Part shown: positions 59,101 through 62,369 of the stretch, piece by piece
Numbering within the stretch: position 1 is the first letter of the stretch
Layout of the letters: every line of letters begins with the position of its first letter
DNA from: Aradus depressus
Lineage: Eukaryota; Arthropoda; Insecta; Hemiptera; Aradidae
Reading direction: 5' to 3'
DNA: 64,000 bases
Assembly: GCA_963662175.1 (NCBI GenBank)
Contig: OY759225.1
Span: 19,579,601 to 19,643,600 of the forward strand
Notes under the pieces: model-generated
Told to the model about the DNA's origin: nothing
The model's database searches: none
What the model saw: only the letters and a program-made list of their open reading frames with translations
Translations under genes and position numbers: made by a program

Positions 59101-61673
59101 TAAGTACTTCAACTAGGTTAAATATGTGAGGATGATGGTGATAAAAGTTTGCATTAAAGTCCGAATGAAAACTTTCACGACCGTTTGTCGTCTTAAATCC
59201 TGATGGTCCGGCTGGTCGACACCAAACTTGAGGGGGGAACGTACCTTCTTCTGATATATAAAAATCCACTAAATAGCTTCGTTTGGTCAGTTCACAGCTA
59301 CCTACGGTCCCTATTAATCCCCCACCCTTCCGTCTACTACCTGAATCTGTCGCCTTAAATGGAAGGTCATGACCGTCTAGGAGTTTACATATCTGAAATT
59401 ATTATACTGAGTTTGTCTAGGAGTTTACATATACTCCTCATAGTAGGGTCGGGCTCATGTCCATTAGAGTGACCATAAGTGGGGTTTCACAGCAAAGCCG
59501 GGCCGAGCCGAGCCGAGCCGGGCGGAAAACGCTTGAGCGCTAAATACGCAGGGTTTACATGGGAGTACTCAAACCAAGGCCGAGCCGCGCCGGGCGATGC
59601 CGAGCGGTTTTGAGCAGTACTACCTACCGCCAATTCGAGCGTTTTCTGCCAAGCGGTTTCTTCCGTCTTTCAGTCTAGTTCGGTGTTTCAGCCCCGTGAG
59701 TTACATCATATTGCGCAATATATGTATATATATTTTTTTATTATTTCAAGCGGTTTTTGTTTTTTAAATGTTTAAATATTATAATGAGTGTTGACATAGA
59801 AATATTAATTAGTTCGATTCAAGAAAGAATCGCCTTCTTTCTGCCACACATTCATCATCAAGTGATGAACTACCCAATAACATCATCATCATCAAAGTTG
59901 ATGACATCATTTTGCACCACGTTTCAACTGAGGCTGAATAGGAAAGAAGCACCTCTCATTACAAGGCTAGAAAACCTACTGAGAGCAAATCGGCTTCGGT
60001 GCGAACGCAGGCAGATTTCGCTCGGCTCGGCTTCGCATCGCATCGCCCGGCCCGGCTCGGCTAGGCTTTGGTGTGTAAGAAGCCTAAGAGGGCTCAGGTA
60101 ATAGGCGATATGACCTCGTAGTTATAGTCCGGACATGAGTCACAATAACTAACATTTAATCCTGACATTAAAAAAATAAATACAGCATATGAAAATCAAA
60201 ATATAATAAAATAAATAAGGATAAGATAATAATAAAAATTATCTTTTGGATTGTGTAAGAAGATTCTGAATTTATAATAACATATATTTTTGTGCTTTAT
60301 TCTTTTTTACTTCCATCATCAGTATAATTTATTTTCTGATCTTTATTGTAAACAATTGTTTTCTTATAATGATCATAATATTCTTTATGCAGAACGTATT
60401 TTGCAAGTCGACCTCTATGTTAGTTCTGACTAAGCGTTTTTACACAAATGTCGACTATTAATGTTCTGCAAAAAGAATATTATGATCAATATATAGAGAA
60501 AAATTGTTTACAAAACTCTTCAAGTAAATAAAGGGTACTGTACTGATGAAGGCAGTCTATTTGTTAAGACCCGCTTGTAAAGACCAAGAAATGAATTGGG
60601 AAAAGAATAAAGCTGTGGAAAATATATGTTATTGTAATAAAAATAAAGATTAAATAAATAATTGCTCTCACATGTAAAATGGAAGCAACAAAGCTGTGAT
60701 ATAAATTTATAGATAGAATTAACTTCTTTGGCACAAGTCATATTCAGTATTTTACAAATCTTTGTACAATTAGTTAAGCCTAAACTATGGAACAGCACAG
60801 TTGATTCCTTACTGAACCATAAATAGGACATATTATGAAAATATAATAAAAAACTTCTATTTCCTGTAATATAACGTAATGTTACTATTACTTAACATTA
60901 TCTATTTACACCAGGACCTTAAGCTAAATGATTGTCCTTCTCAAATATATTATTATATTTGAGTAACCTACCAACTCTGTTGTTTTTCTAAATTTAGTTT
61001 AAGATTTGATTCCTATTTTGAAAAAGTACAAGGAGTCAAAGTGGGCATTACATACAAAATCGGGGACCTCCAAAAAAATCATATTGACAAAATGGGCCAA
61101 CTCTCATAGCCAATTATAAGCTCATATGACCCCCGCAAGTGCTCGTGTCGAAAATTTTTGGAAACTTACTGTTGCATTTTCAGCTTTAATCGTGTAATGT
61201 ATTTTATTATTTTTTTGTGTTTAATTTCATTGATTTTTTAGTACTAATAATACATAATACCATGATAGTTACTAATGTTCTATCTTAGTTACAGAAACAG
61301 TTAACTCCCAACCTAGTTTAATAACATGGCCAACTCCATGTTTCAATAATAAATTTCTCTTTTCATTTTTTGGTTGTAGCTCTTTGTCTCTTAATTTATT
61401 TAAAACGTATTTTTATTAGATAGAGACGTTGGAGACCTCTTTCAATAGACCCCAAAACTGTAGATTTTGCTAAAATTATTCATGCAGCTCAAAATTCAAA
61501 TACATATGCTTAAAAAATAATTGTGCATGGTTTAATTTAATGTCTGCATTCTATGTTTAATATATAGATGGCTGGTTTCTCAAGGAAAAACGAAAAAGGC
61601 AATTTCTATTTTGAGGAAATTTGAAAAAATAAATGGAACCAAAGTAGAACCAAAAATATACGAAGAATTTGCT
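23630..61673 (+). CDS. SLC22-type organic cation/zwitterion transporter, five exons, 3' part missing
   Basis: The exons join in frame to give 357 residues of a major facilitator superfamily protein of the SLC22 (organic cation transporter-like) group. Such proteins are plasma-membrane carriers for small charged organic solutes; the substrate cannot be read from sequence. Visible features in order are a Ser/Ala/Gln-rich N-terminus (1-46), the acidic motif [13 protein letters not shown] (48-60), TM1 (about 64-88), a large extracellular loop with Cys96, Cys125, Cys152 and Cys176 and an NWT sequon (131-133), and TM2 (about 183-203). The MFS loop motif ADRWGR follows (204-209), then TM3-TM4, the EYVGPKWR motif (260-267), TM5-TM6 and PESARWL (318-324). 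Family members are usually about 500-600 residues, so TM7-TM12 should lie downstream of 64 kb. The insect carcinine-transporter branch is a plausible relative, but the family assignment is firmer than the orthologue. No disabling change is seen. Confidence 0.93.
24104..24684. mobile_element. Unclassified insertion inside HR
   Basis: Absent from the sister copy at 44209/44210. It starts with GACACGGCAGTGTCTCTGG and a mirrored AGACACTGCTGTG, forming a hairpin. The rest is AT-rich with poly-A/T tracts. No coding similarity. Confidence 0.55.
24908..25184 (-). mobile_element. SINE subfamily A, 5' truncated, with TSD
   Basis: Inserted in HR with a 10-bp duplication GCTGCTAGAT (24898-24907 and 25185-25194). 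The head is cut at box B (TTTCGAACCCACGAT), consistent with incomplete reverse transcription. The tail reads TAGGTTTAGGTTTTTTGACTC on +. Confidence 0.9.
25338..25912 (-). mobile_element. 590-bp unit U, copy 1 (putative 5' part of a larger element)
   Basis: A near-identical inverted copy is at 55838-56430. On the minus strand it carries a short open frame starting [16 protein letters not shown] and ending 48 codons later at RKEN. The 5' end TTTTGACGTGAAAA.GTCTAT can form a hairpin. Both copies abut HR sequence at the same side, so U and HR may be parts of one element. Family unknown. Confidence 0.6.
26003..26285 (+). repeat. HR repeat copy with internal deletion
   Basis: Starts TTTTTACTTCCACAACTATTAAAAGTATAGGGG (hairpin end) and ends CTCTGGGGAAGTGCAGTTGTGATTCACC. 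Most of the internal modules are deleted. Confidence 0.8.
26695..26832 (+). mobile_element. SINE 3' fragment joined to an HR fragment
   Basis: Matches from AATTTAGGACTTCCACAGTAG to GGGCATGAGTCACAATAACT. Directly upstream (26610-26694) is an HR module. Confidence 0.8.
27093..27200. repeat. 36-bp tandem repeat, three copies
   Basis: GATTACGAAATTGAGCCTGTAGAGAGATAACGGGAA is repeated with the third copy partial. Confidence 0.9.
27290..28290 (-). repeat. HR copy split by an unclassified insertion
   Basis: Left part 27290-27625 starts GTCGTCGGTGATTCACCGTCAATGTACTTCCCCAGAACG. The right part from about 28190 resumes at TTTTTGAAATCAGAGGTTCGG and ends near the hairpin. The intervening segment is listed separately. 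Confidence 0.82.
27640..28187. mobile_element. Unclassified insertion in HR, LINE-tail-like
   Basis: Begins in (TTA)n and TAAGGCATCTCGACCACGAAGGTC..GGATGCC, a hairpin of the kind seen in some LINE 3' ends. It continues through a non-coding GC-richer part (27940-28190). No open frame of known type. Confidence 0.45.
28895..29000 (-). repeat. HR repeat fragment
   Basis: CTCACCCTCCAAAGCCAATCG..TTGAGCTAAAA and TTCTGAATCCTTGTACTAATTTTGTG match minus-oriented HR. Confidence 0.7.
29050..29345 (-). mobile_element. Possible solo LTR
   Basis: On the minus strand the stretch has a promoter/leader-like TCTCTTTTTGCCCTAGGACA and a downstream end TTGTGTCTCTTTTATTATGACACCA. This layout suggests an LTR, but no matching partner or clear TSD is visible. 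Treat as a guess. Confidence 0.25.
29655..30047. other. Unclassified segment with short inverted ends
   Basis: ACTGAGCTGAGTC near 29660 mirrors AACTCAGCTCAATC near 30035. No coding similarity recognised. Confidence 0.35.
30195..30465 (-). repeat. HR repeat copy, hairpin half
   Basis: From GAGTCGAGCTCTCTTCACTGATCCCC to CTGACCGATTACATAACTTCCCCTATACTTTGTAGAG. Confidence 0.85.
31150..31200 (-). ncRNA. Hammerhead-like motif (Penelope-type relic)
   Basis: On the minus strand the order is CTGAGGA (31186-31180), a short GGT/GCC stem with a GTAAG loop, GAAA (31167-31164), the self-complementary CCGG, then TA. This matches the CUGANGA-stem II-GAAA core with a minimal stem III. Penelope-like elements are known to carry such ribozymes. 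Function here is untested. Confidence 0.45.
31450..31985 (-). pseudogene. Transposon-derived conserved protein fragment
   Basis: Minus-strand frames read [19 protein letters not shown], then [20 protein letters not shown] with [14 protein letters not shown], then [17 protein letters not shown]. The pattern PIG-L-E--Q---K-----R..F-RK-SR...N and SSDP-I is a tail shared by a family of transposon-encoded proteins common in insect genomes; I cannot name the family with certainty. Stops and frameshifts break it. Confidence 0.55.
32531..32640 (+). mobile_element. SINE subfamily B head
   Basis: tRNA-like head CACCGGTAGCTCAGAAGTAGC with box B GGGTTCGAAACCC, then the subfamily B linker TTAGGTTTTTTATCTGG. 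Truncated after the GATGAAAGAACATTGAGCG segment. Confidence 0.85.
32645..33125 (-). repeat. HR repeat copies (two pieces)
   Basis: 32645-32770 holds the CATTCATTACAGCGACAGTTA module. 32890-33125 restarts at GTCGTCGGTGAATCATC..ATGTACTTCCCCAGAACG. Confidence 0.8.
33290..33755 (-). repeat. HR repeat copy, near full length
   Basis: Starts CGTCGGAGAAACACCGACAATTTACTTCCCCAGAACG and ends in the GACATCGAATTTTGGAACAATTAAATAACTTCCC region. Confidence 0.85.
33760..34660. other. Unassigned AT-rich sequence
   Basis: Contains ATCGATAT-rich stretches at about 34020-34100. No gene or element ends recognised. Confidence 0.5.
34664..34706 (+). repeat. SINE 3' tail fragment
   Basis: CTCGTAGTTAAAGCCCGGGCATGAGTC only. 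Confidence 0.7.
34737..35024 (-). mobile_element. SINE subfamily A
   Basis: Runs from GGTTTTATGACTCATGCCC to the tRNA-like head CACTGAGCTACCGGCGCCCTC. An internal deletion removes the CGCTCTTTCG region. Confidence 0.88.
35085..35260 (-). mobile_element. SINE fragment
   Basis: From CTACCGGAGCGCTCTTTCGTCG to CATCCGAAGGAGG; head lost. Confidence 0.8.
36020..36055 (-). ncRNA. Hammerhead-like motif in family P
   Basis: Minus strand: CTGATGA (36051-36045), stem GGGA/TCCC with an internal loop, then GAAA (36025-36022). The equivalent copy at 49004-49033 has a perfect GGGAC/GTCCC stem. Stem III is not obvious, so a complete ribozyme is not proven. Confidence 0.4.
36562..36903 (-). mobile_element. 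SINE subfamily A, full length with TSD and visible empty site
   Basis: Flanked by the 10-bp duplication CCTTTAAGGT (36552-36561 and 36904-36913). The related family P copy at about 50670-50685 reads CCCTTAAGGTGTGG without the SINE and so serves as an unfilled site. Confidence 0.95.
37167..37500 (+). mobile_element. SINE subfamily A, full length with 15-bp TSD
   Basis: A perfect duplication CCTTTATGAGTTATA (37152-37166 and 37501-37515) defines a 334-bp unit. It begins GAGGGCGCCGGTAGCTCAGT (box A) with box B GGGTTCGAAACCC, has the linker TTTATTTTATCTGG...AAATAAACTTAAG, and ends CATGAGTTATAAAACCTCA. Pol III transcription from the A and B boxes is expected for this type. Confidence 0.96.
37680..38168 (+). 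repeat. HR copy, left part, split by mariner
   Basis: Has four spaced AATAACTG/GATAACTG modules and stops at ATAACTGTCTATA. It resumes at 39116 with TAATGAATTTATC, so a mariner entered at a TA inside a module. Confidence 0.9.
38170..39115 (+). mobile_element. Tc1/mariner-superfamily element with 202-bp TIRs
   Basis: The TIRs 38170-38371 and 38914-39115 are about 95% identical reverse complements beginning AGGGTGTAACAA. The TA target is duplicated (38168-38169 and 39116-39117). The interior encodes only the start of a transposase, so the element is an internal deletion derivative. Confidence 0.95.
38439..38910 (+). pseudogene. Truncated transposase with DUF4817-type helix-turn-helix
   Basis: The first frame reads [20 protein letters not shown] and [20 protein letters not shown], the insect DUF4817-type N-terminal DNA-binding domain. 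After a one-base shift near 38628 it continues with [20 protein letters not shown] and [10 protein letters not shown] and stops at ILWTDEA, where the Asp is the expected first catalytic acid. Everything after that Asp is deleted, with the right TIR joined a few bases downstream. Confidence 0.88.
39118..39290 (+). repeat. HR copy, right part
   Basis: Continues the copy at 37680 and ends GGGGGAAGTACATTGCCGGTGATTCACCG. Confidence 0.88.
39291..39582 (-). mobile_element. SINE subfamily B
   Basis: Full span from CTCATGACTCATGCC to the head GGGATTCGAGCCC..GTAAGCAAG. It contains an extra inverted piece, TTCACCTATTGTAGGTGAA, near 39410-39430. Confidence 0.82.
39590..40268. other. Unassigned AT-rich sequence
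   Basis: Contains a GC-richer island (39905-40030), an AT dinucleotide run and poly-T near 40050-40080. Nothing coding recognised. Confidence 0.5.
40269..40614 (+). mobile_element. SINE subfamily A, full length with CCTAA tail
   Basis: A 13-bp duplication TATTAAATGTTAA (40256-40268 and 40615-40627) defines a 346-bp unit. The 3' tail is ATAAAACCTAACCTAACC, i.e. telomere-like CCTAA repeats. Confidence 0.96.
40785..41061 (-). mobile_element. SINE subfamily A with shortened head
   Basis: Runs from TTATTATGACTCATGCCCGGGC to GAGCTCATAAGCTACGGGCGCCCTC with the middle of the head deleted. The tRNA-like 5' end borders a 52-A run. Confidence 0.88.
41062..41113. repeat. 52-base poly(A) run
   Basis: Uninterrupted A tract abutting the 5' end of the preceding minus-strand SINE. 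Confidence 0.95.
41466..41832 (+). mobile_element. SINE fragment split by a palindromic insertion
   Basis: 41466-41543 and 41812-41832 are consecutive SINE body pieces (TCAGGTACTCGTTAAA..., TTTAGAACTCCCATAATAGA, then GTCGGGCTATGAGTCAT). CCCATAATAGA is duplicated at 41533-41543 and 41801-41811. Confidence 0.88.
41544..41800. mobile_element. Palindromic insertion (Penelope-like relic?)
   Basis: 257-bp insert with an 11-bp target duplication. Positions 41542-41756 form a perfect palindrome of two 107-bp arms around a single G at 41649. A 44-bp tail follows. Each arm contains GCCTTAACACGGCGAAAC, similar in layout to hammerhead-type cores of Penelope-like elements but without an exact CTGANGA. 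Confidence 0.75.
42105..42350 (-). mobile_element. SINE subfamily A, degraded
   Basis: From TATGAGTCATAATAACTAAC to GGGTTATGAACCCATTATC. Part of the head and of the body has been deleted. Confidence 0.8.
42660..43285 (+). repeat. HR copy split by a SINE
   Basis: HR text from TCGGTCAGAAAATCTTGTGTCTGTGAACAC to a poly-G run, resuming after the SINE with GGGGATTAGGGAGGCTTAACAC. Confidence 0.88.
42814..43164 (-). mobile_element. SINE subfamily A, full length, TTAGG-rich end
   Basis: The duplication GGGGGGGGATTAGG (ending 42813 and starting 43165) frames a 351-bp copy. On + its left end reads TTGGTTAGGTTAGGTTTTATG, so the sense 3' tail is CCTAACCTAACC. The head CACGAT...GAGCTACCGGCGCCCTC is intact. 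Confidence 0.95.
43290..43472 (-). mobile_element. SINE subfamily B, diverged
   Basis: CTTCGGGCCCGGG..GGCTTTAATTAAAAAGTCAT and the head CGGGCTTCGAACCCGC..GTAAGCAAGCAGGCTACC are recognisable. Confidence 0.75.
43660..43880 (+). repeat. Family P fragment with (TTA)n head
   Basis: AAGAATATACATATTAAGATAGGTAGCTTA...ATTAGATACAT and the A-rich body match family P. Just upstream (43609-43648) ACTAACTTTATTAA is repeated three times. Confidence 0.7.
44044..45100 (-). repeat. HR copy carrying a duplicate of the exon-1 donor region
   Basis: 44044-44080 repeats ATCAGAGGTAATTT and about 30 bp of intron as found at 23948-23990. HR then follows, sharing private changes with the copy beside exon 1. A LINE 3' fragment splits HR at about 44430-44735. 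The distal part ends CAAATTTTTGACC...CTCGTATAGCTAGGGAC. Confidence 0.82.
44470..44715 (+). pseudogene. LINE ORF2 C-terminal fragment
   Basis: The frame 44481-44711 reads [20 protein letters not shown] and then [20 protein letters not shown], with a [15 protein letters not shown] end. This resembles the extreme C-terminus of RTE/I-type LINE reverse transcriptases (GH--RM-ED---R----P-G-R-RGRPR-RW-D---D...A-DR--W). It is 5'-truncated and inserted in HR. Confidence 0.85.
45508..45770 (-). mobile_element. SINE subfamily B with internal deletion
   Basis: TTGTGACTCTCATGCCCGGGC to head TTTCGAACCCGCG..GTAGGCAAGC and CAGCTACCTGCGCCCTC. The segment between CATTTTTTTT and ACAGGCTCGGG is lost. Confidence 0.88.
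45862..46385 (+). mobile_element. Non-autonomous Helitron
   Basis: Starts TCATATATATAAAGCTGAA and ends with the hairpin CCCGGGCAACGCCGGG followed by TATTACTGCTAG. It sits between A (45861) and T (46386), the canonical Helitron target. An internal segment GTCCATCCCAGCATCCAC..CAATCTTTGTAACTC is duplicated (about 45999 and 46131). No Rep/helicase coding sequence. Confidence 0.95.
46436..46975 (-). repeat. TRIM LTR 1 (3' LTR), 540 bp
   Basis: Identical in plan to LTR2 apart from a second tandem copy of a 55-bp unit starting ACCCGCGTGGTAATAACCAA, which explains the whole length difference, plus a few substitutions. Confidence 0.95.
47004..47390 (-). pseudogene. Internal open frame of the TRIM, possible gag remnant
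   Basis: A 128-codon minus-strand frame begins 57 bases after the primer-binding site ([20 protein letters not shown]...), where gag would start. It is Arg/Leu/Pro-rich with no recognisable capsid or zinc-knuckle motif, and overlapping frames are also open because the region is GC-rich. Probably not functional. Confidence 0.35.
47448..47932 (-). repeat. TRIM LTR 2 (5' LTR), 485 bp
   Basis: Single copy of the 55-bp unit. Adjacent to the putative primer-binding site at 47430-47447. Confidence 0.95.
47938..48675. other. AT-rich sequence, nothing recognised
   Basis: A-rich with (ATA) stretches. No element ends or exons. Confidence 0.5.
48680..49080 (+). repeat. Family P copy with best-paired hammerhead-like core
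   Basis: Starts ATAATAAATTTATTTCCGTTAAACC. The minus strand at 49033-49004 reads CTGATGA, then stem GGGAC/GTCCC with loop CTAAGAGC, then GAAA. Confidence 0.8.
49488..50305 (+). repeat. HR copy split by a foldback element
   Basis: 49488-49640 (ATCGGTCAGAAATTCAATG...) and 50100-50305 (ATCGGCCAAACCAG... to CGGCAATTCATTGAT) are the two HR parts. Confidence 0.8.
49644..50095. mobile_element. Foldback element
   Basis: The ends AGGTTGTATAAT and ATTTTACAACCT mirror. The central arms pair over more than 100 bp: CAATTTAAAATTTCATGGAT with ATCCATGAAATTTTAAATTG, and outward TAAACGTATATAAAAAA with its complement. A 45-bp loop lies at about 49885-49930. No coding sequence. Confidence 0.78.
50345..50835 (+). 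repeat. Family P copy with SINE-free site
   Basis: Matches the copy at 35696 including the tail CAATAACGTACATTCGACTG...TGTGGAGGAACTCTGC and TTGAACAGTGA.AATAAAATTCCGTTTC. Part of the middle is deleted, so only half of the CTGATGA core remains. Confidence 0.82.
51047..51233 (+). CDS. SLC22 gene exon 2 (extracellular loop, residues 109-171)
   Basis: The acceptor TTGTTGCAG|G ends at 51046 and the first base completes Arg109. The exon encodes the rest of the extracellular loop, with CRMYIANWT (Cys125 and a possible N-glycosylation site) and PCTHGWEY (151-158), a signature of SLC22 loops. It ends at GAG|GTAGGT in phase 0. The preceding intron is 27,091 bp, far longer than the other introns in the window. 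Confidence 0.92.
51325..51482 (-). CDS. Candidate antisense coding exon in intron 2
   Basis: From ATG at 51482 the minus strand reads [40 protein letters not shown] and ends NESQ before AAAG|GTGAGTG, a consensus donor (phase 2). The upstream 5' side is GC-rich (51525-51575), like a leader. I do not recognise the protein; an acidic, Ser-rich start of this kind occurs in many domesticated or transposon-encoded zinc-finger proteins. No partner exon was found. Confidence 0.35.
51848..52030 (+). mobile_element. SINE subfamily B, head missing
   Basis: From AAAAACCTTGAGAACACTGTCC to TCGTAGTTAAAGCCCGGACATGA. Confidence 0.8.
52090..52605 (+). pseudogene. LINE RNase H domain and C-terminal tail
   Basis: The first part reads [20 protein letters not shown], the RNase H GN--AD--A motif with its acidic residue. 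After frame changes near 52270-52345 the frame [20 protein letters not shown] and [20 protein letters not shown] follows, the Cys/His tail. It is a degraded non-LTR retrotransposon ORF2 end; no reverse transcriptase remains. Confidence 0.87.
53105..53695 (+). repeat. HR reference copy, both ends present
   Basis: Starts TTACTTCCTCAGCTACACGAAGCATAGGGGAAGTTATG and ends TCTGGGGAAGTATATTGTCGCTGATTCACCGACGAC. Each end is a hairpin. Three modules (about 53243, 53369 and 53506) repeat ATAACTGCCGATA.AATGAATGTATCGACAC at 126-137-bp spacing. No protein coded. Confidence 0.92.
53914..54065 (+). mobile_element. SINE head and part of body
   Basis: GAGGGCGCCGGTAGCTCAGTGG to GGTCCCGAGCCTGTACGATG, then directly HR text AATCACCGGCAATATACTT. 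It ends about 100 bp before exon 3. Confidence 0.88.
54170..54428 (+). CDS. SLC22 gene exon 3 (TM2-TM4, residues 172-257)
   Basis: The acceptor TCTGTTTCCAG ends at 54169; the donor is CTGG|GTAAAT with GT at 54429, phase 1. The exon encodes [13 protein letters not shown]2, the conserved loop motif [11 protein letters not shown] (202-212), TM3 and TM4 with ARFLVGLA. Its GC content is clearly higher than that of the surrounding introns, as expected for conserved coding sequence. Confidence 0.94.
54496..55062 (-). mobile_element. PIF/Harbinger-derived element 2
   Basis: The TIRs AGGGGCCCTCACACTGGCAA and TTGCCAGTGTGAAGGCCCCT lie at a duplicated TTA (54493-54495 and 55063-55065). The internal AATATTTTG motif recurs on both sides. 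The comparison with intact family P confirms the 3-bp target. Confidence 0.92.
54650..54919 (-). pseudogene. Harbinger transposase N-terminal fragment
   Basis: The minus-strand frame of 89 codons contains [20 protein letters not shown] and [20 protein letters not shown]. This is the WVR-W---R---G--NLL-EL---D---F-NFLR segment of PIF/Harbinger transposases. It is related to, but clearly different from, the fragment at 7587-7856. The DDE domain is missing. Confidence 0.85.
55568..55822 (-). mobile_element. SINE subfamily A, 5' truncated
   Basis: From AGTTATTATGACTCATGCCC to ATAAAATAAACTAAGGGCC; the tRNA-like head is absent. Confidence 0.88.
55838..56430 (+). mobile_element. 590-bp unit U, copy 2
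   Basis: Reverse-complement partner of 25338-25912. Starts TTTTGACGTGAAAACGTCTA (hairpin GACGT-GAAA-ACGTC). It carries an ATG at 56253 opening [21 protein letters not shown], closed by a stop at the next codon where copy 1 stays open. Downstream it runs into the HR hairpin end (to about 56510). Confidence 0.65.
56440..56512 (-). repeat. HR hairpin end
   Basis: TAACCGATTACATAACTTCTTCTATACTTCGTATAACTGGGGAAGTAA. Confidence 0.85.
56513..56825. other. Unassigned intron-3 sequence
   Basis: No repeat or exon recognised. Confidence 0.5.
56826..56948 (+). mobile_element. SINE fragment from box B onward
   Basis: TTTCAAACCCGGCCGAGGCC to CCTAAGTGAATACAAATTTAGGG, with a deletion in the middle. Confidence 0.82.
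57182..57448 (+). mobile_element. SINE subfamily B, near full length
   Basis: GAGGGCACCGGTAGCTCAGAGG with box B GGGTTCGAAACCC, linker TTAGGTTTTTTTTCATCTGGG, and the 3' part to GACCTCGTAGTTGAAG. Confidence 0.88.
57482..57825 (-). pseudogene. Jockey-type LINE fragment 2
   Basis: Minus strand reads [20 protein letters not shown] and a [20 protein letters not shown] stretch, nearly the same protein as the fragment at 16924-17304, so both come from one LINE family. Upstream frames ([20 protein letters not shown]) are broken by a small deletion near 57690. It lies in intron 3 in antisense. Confidence 0.88.
57835..58091. other. End of intron 3
   Basis: AT-rich, ending in the polypyrimidine tract and acceptor before exon 4. 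Confidence 0.6.
58092..58284 (+). CDS. SLC22 gene exon 4 (TM5-TM6, residues 258-321)
   Basis: The acceptor CTTCTGTTTCAG ends at 58091. TT completes Val258, giving [11 protein letters not shown], the conserved segment before TM5. TM5, a Trp-rich link (WVSDWRW) and TM6 follow, ending in YLVPESA. The donor is CCAG|GTAATA with GT at 58285, phase 2. Confidence 0.94.
58290..59434. other. Intron 4, first part
   Basis: AT-rich to 58550, then unassigned sequence. GTCTAGGAGTTTACATAT is directly repeated at about 59374 and 59415. Confidence 0.5.
59436..60152 (+). mobile_element. SINE 3' fragment split by a Harbinger element
   Basis: 59436-59478 (CATAGTAGGGTCGGGCTCATG...GTGACCATAA) and 60085-60152 (TAAGAGGGCTCAGGTAATAGG...CATGAGTC) are contiguous SINE text interrupted by the element below. 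Confidence 0.88.
59479..60084 (+). mobile_element. PIF/Harbinger-like element 3 with GC-rich TIRs
   Basis: The ends GTGGGGTTTCACAGCAAAGCC and GGCTTTGGTGTGTAAGAAGCC are imperfect inverted repeats with a TAA duplication (59476-59478 and 60085-60087). Subterminal GCCGAGCC/GGCTCGGC motifs are tandemly repeated on both sides. Inside, [15 protein letters not shown] (59781 onward) resembles the start of a MADF domain, the usual second protein of Harbinger elements. Confidence 0.82.
60346..60513. mobile_element. Foldback element
   Basis: Arms of about 60 bp mirror each other: TTGTAAACAATT with AATTGTTTACAA, ATGATCATAATATTCTTT with AAAGAATATTATGATCA, GCAGAAC with GTTCTGC. The centre contains CTGACTAAGCGTTTTTACAC. 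Confidence 0.82.
60515..61567. other. Intron 4, last part
   Basis: AT-rich, no element recognised, ending at the short AT-rich acceptor before exon 5. Confidence 0.55.
61568..61673 (+). CDS. SLC22 gene exon 5 (start of central cytoplasmic loop, residues 322-357)
   Basis: The acceptor TTTAATATATAG ends at 61567. The first base completes Arg322, so [22 protein letters not shown] reads across the junction. This is the classic SLC22/sugar-transporter PES-RWL motif followed by the basic, helical central loop. The exon ends at GCT|GTAAGT in phase 0. It is too short to stand out as an open frame and was found by continuing the exon-4 frame to a downstream acceptor. Confidence 0.88.
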
Positions 61674-62068
61674 GTAAGTATCTATTAATCTAATTATTTA
61701 TTTTTATTATGTATTGTATGTTTCTTGGAAATGGATTTTCCTTCTGGTGAAGTGTAGAAAGTAGGATATTTTTAATTGCTTTAATTACTGTATTTATATC
61801 AGGAATTAGTATCTTTTTAACTGATTTATTAAATACAGTATTTCTATCAGAAAATAAGATCTTCGTAACTGCTTTAACGTCTGTATTTCTATCAATTACT
61901 CAGAGATGTATTGGTTTTTTCAAATTTTCAAATTAGATTTTTTGAACAGAAAAATAATATTTATAAGTACTTCTGGAGATATACAGAGGTACCCAAATTC
62001 AATGCTACACACATTTTCACCCAATTGGTATCGAACCAATCGATGAAAACTAGTTGGAAATATATATA
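61674..62068. other. Start of intron 5
   Basis: A loosely repeated unit (GTATTTATATCAG, GTATTTCTATCAG, GTATTTCTATCAA at about 61790, 61840 and 61890) is the only structure seen. Confidence 0.5.
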
Positions 62069-62369
62069 CAGTCAGTAACAAAAATGTTCGGACGGTTTGA
62101 TTTTTCAATAAAAAATTATAATAATTAAATGCAAAAGTAATAAAAAATAATTTAAAAAAATAATTAAAGCCATTTTTCAATCAAGAATAAGAATTCAAAA
62201 GTGGGTTAGGATAAAGGAAAAACAGCTTTGATTAGAACAAATAAATATTTTAATTTAATAAATTTTATAACAAGTAATGTAGGTAACAAAAATTTTCGGA
62301 CAAAAATGTAAACAACTATAAATAAATTCAATGTTTTTTTTACGATTTCACAAATTCAAAAACCATAAT

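Noticed and set aside
59757..60101. 114-codon frame as a host gene
   Set aside because: Starts inside a Harbinger-like element and reads through its TIR; only the first 15 residues look protein-like (MADF start).
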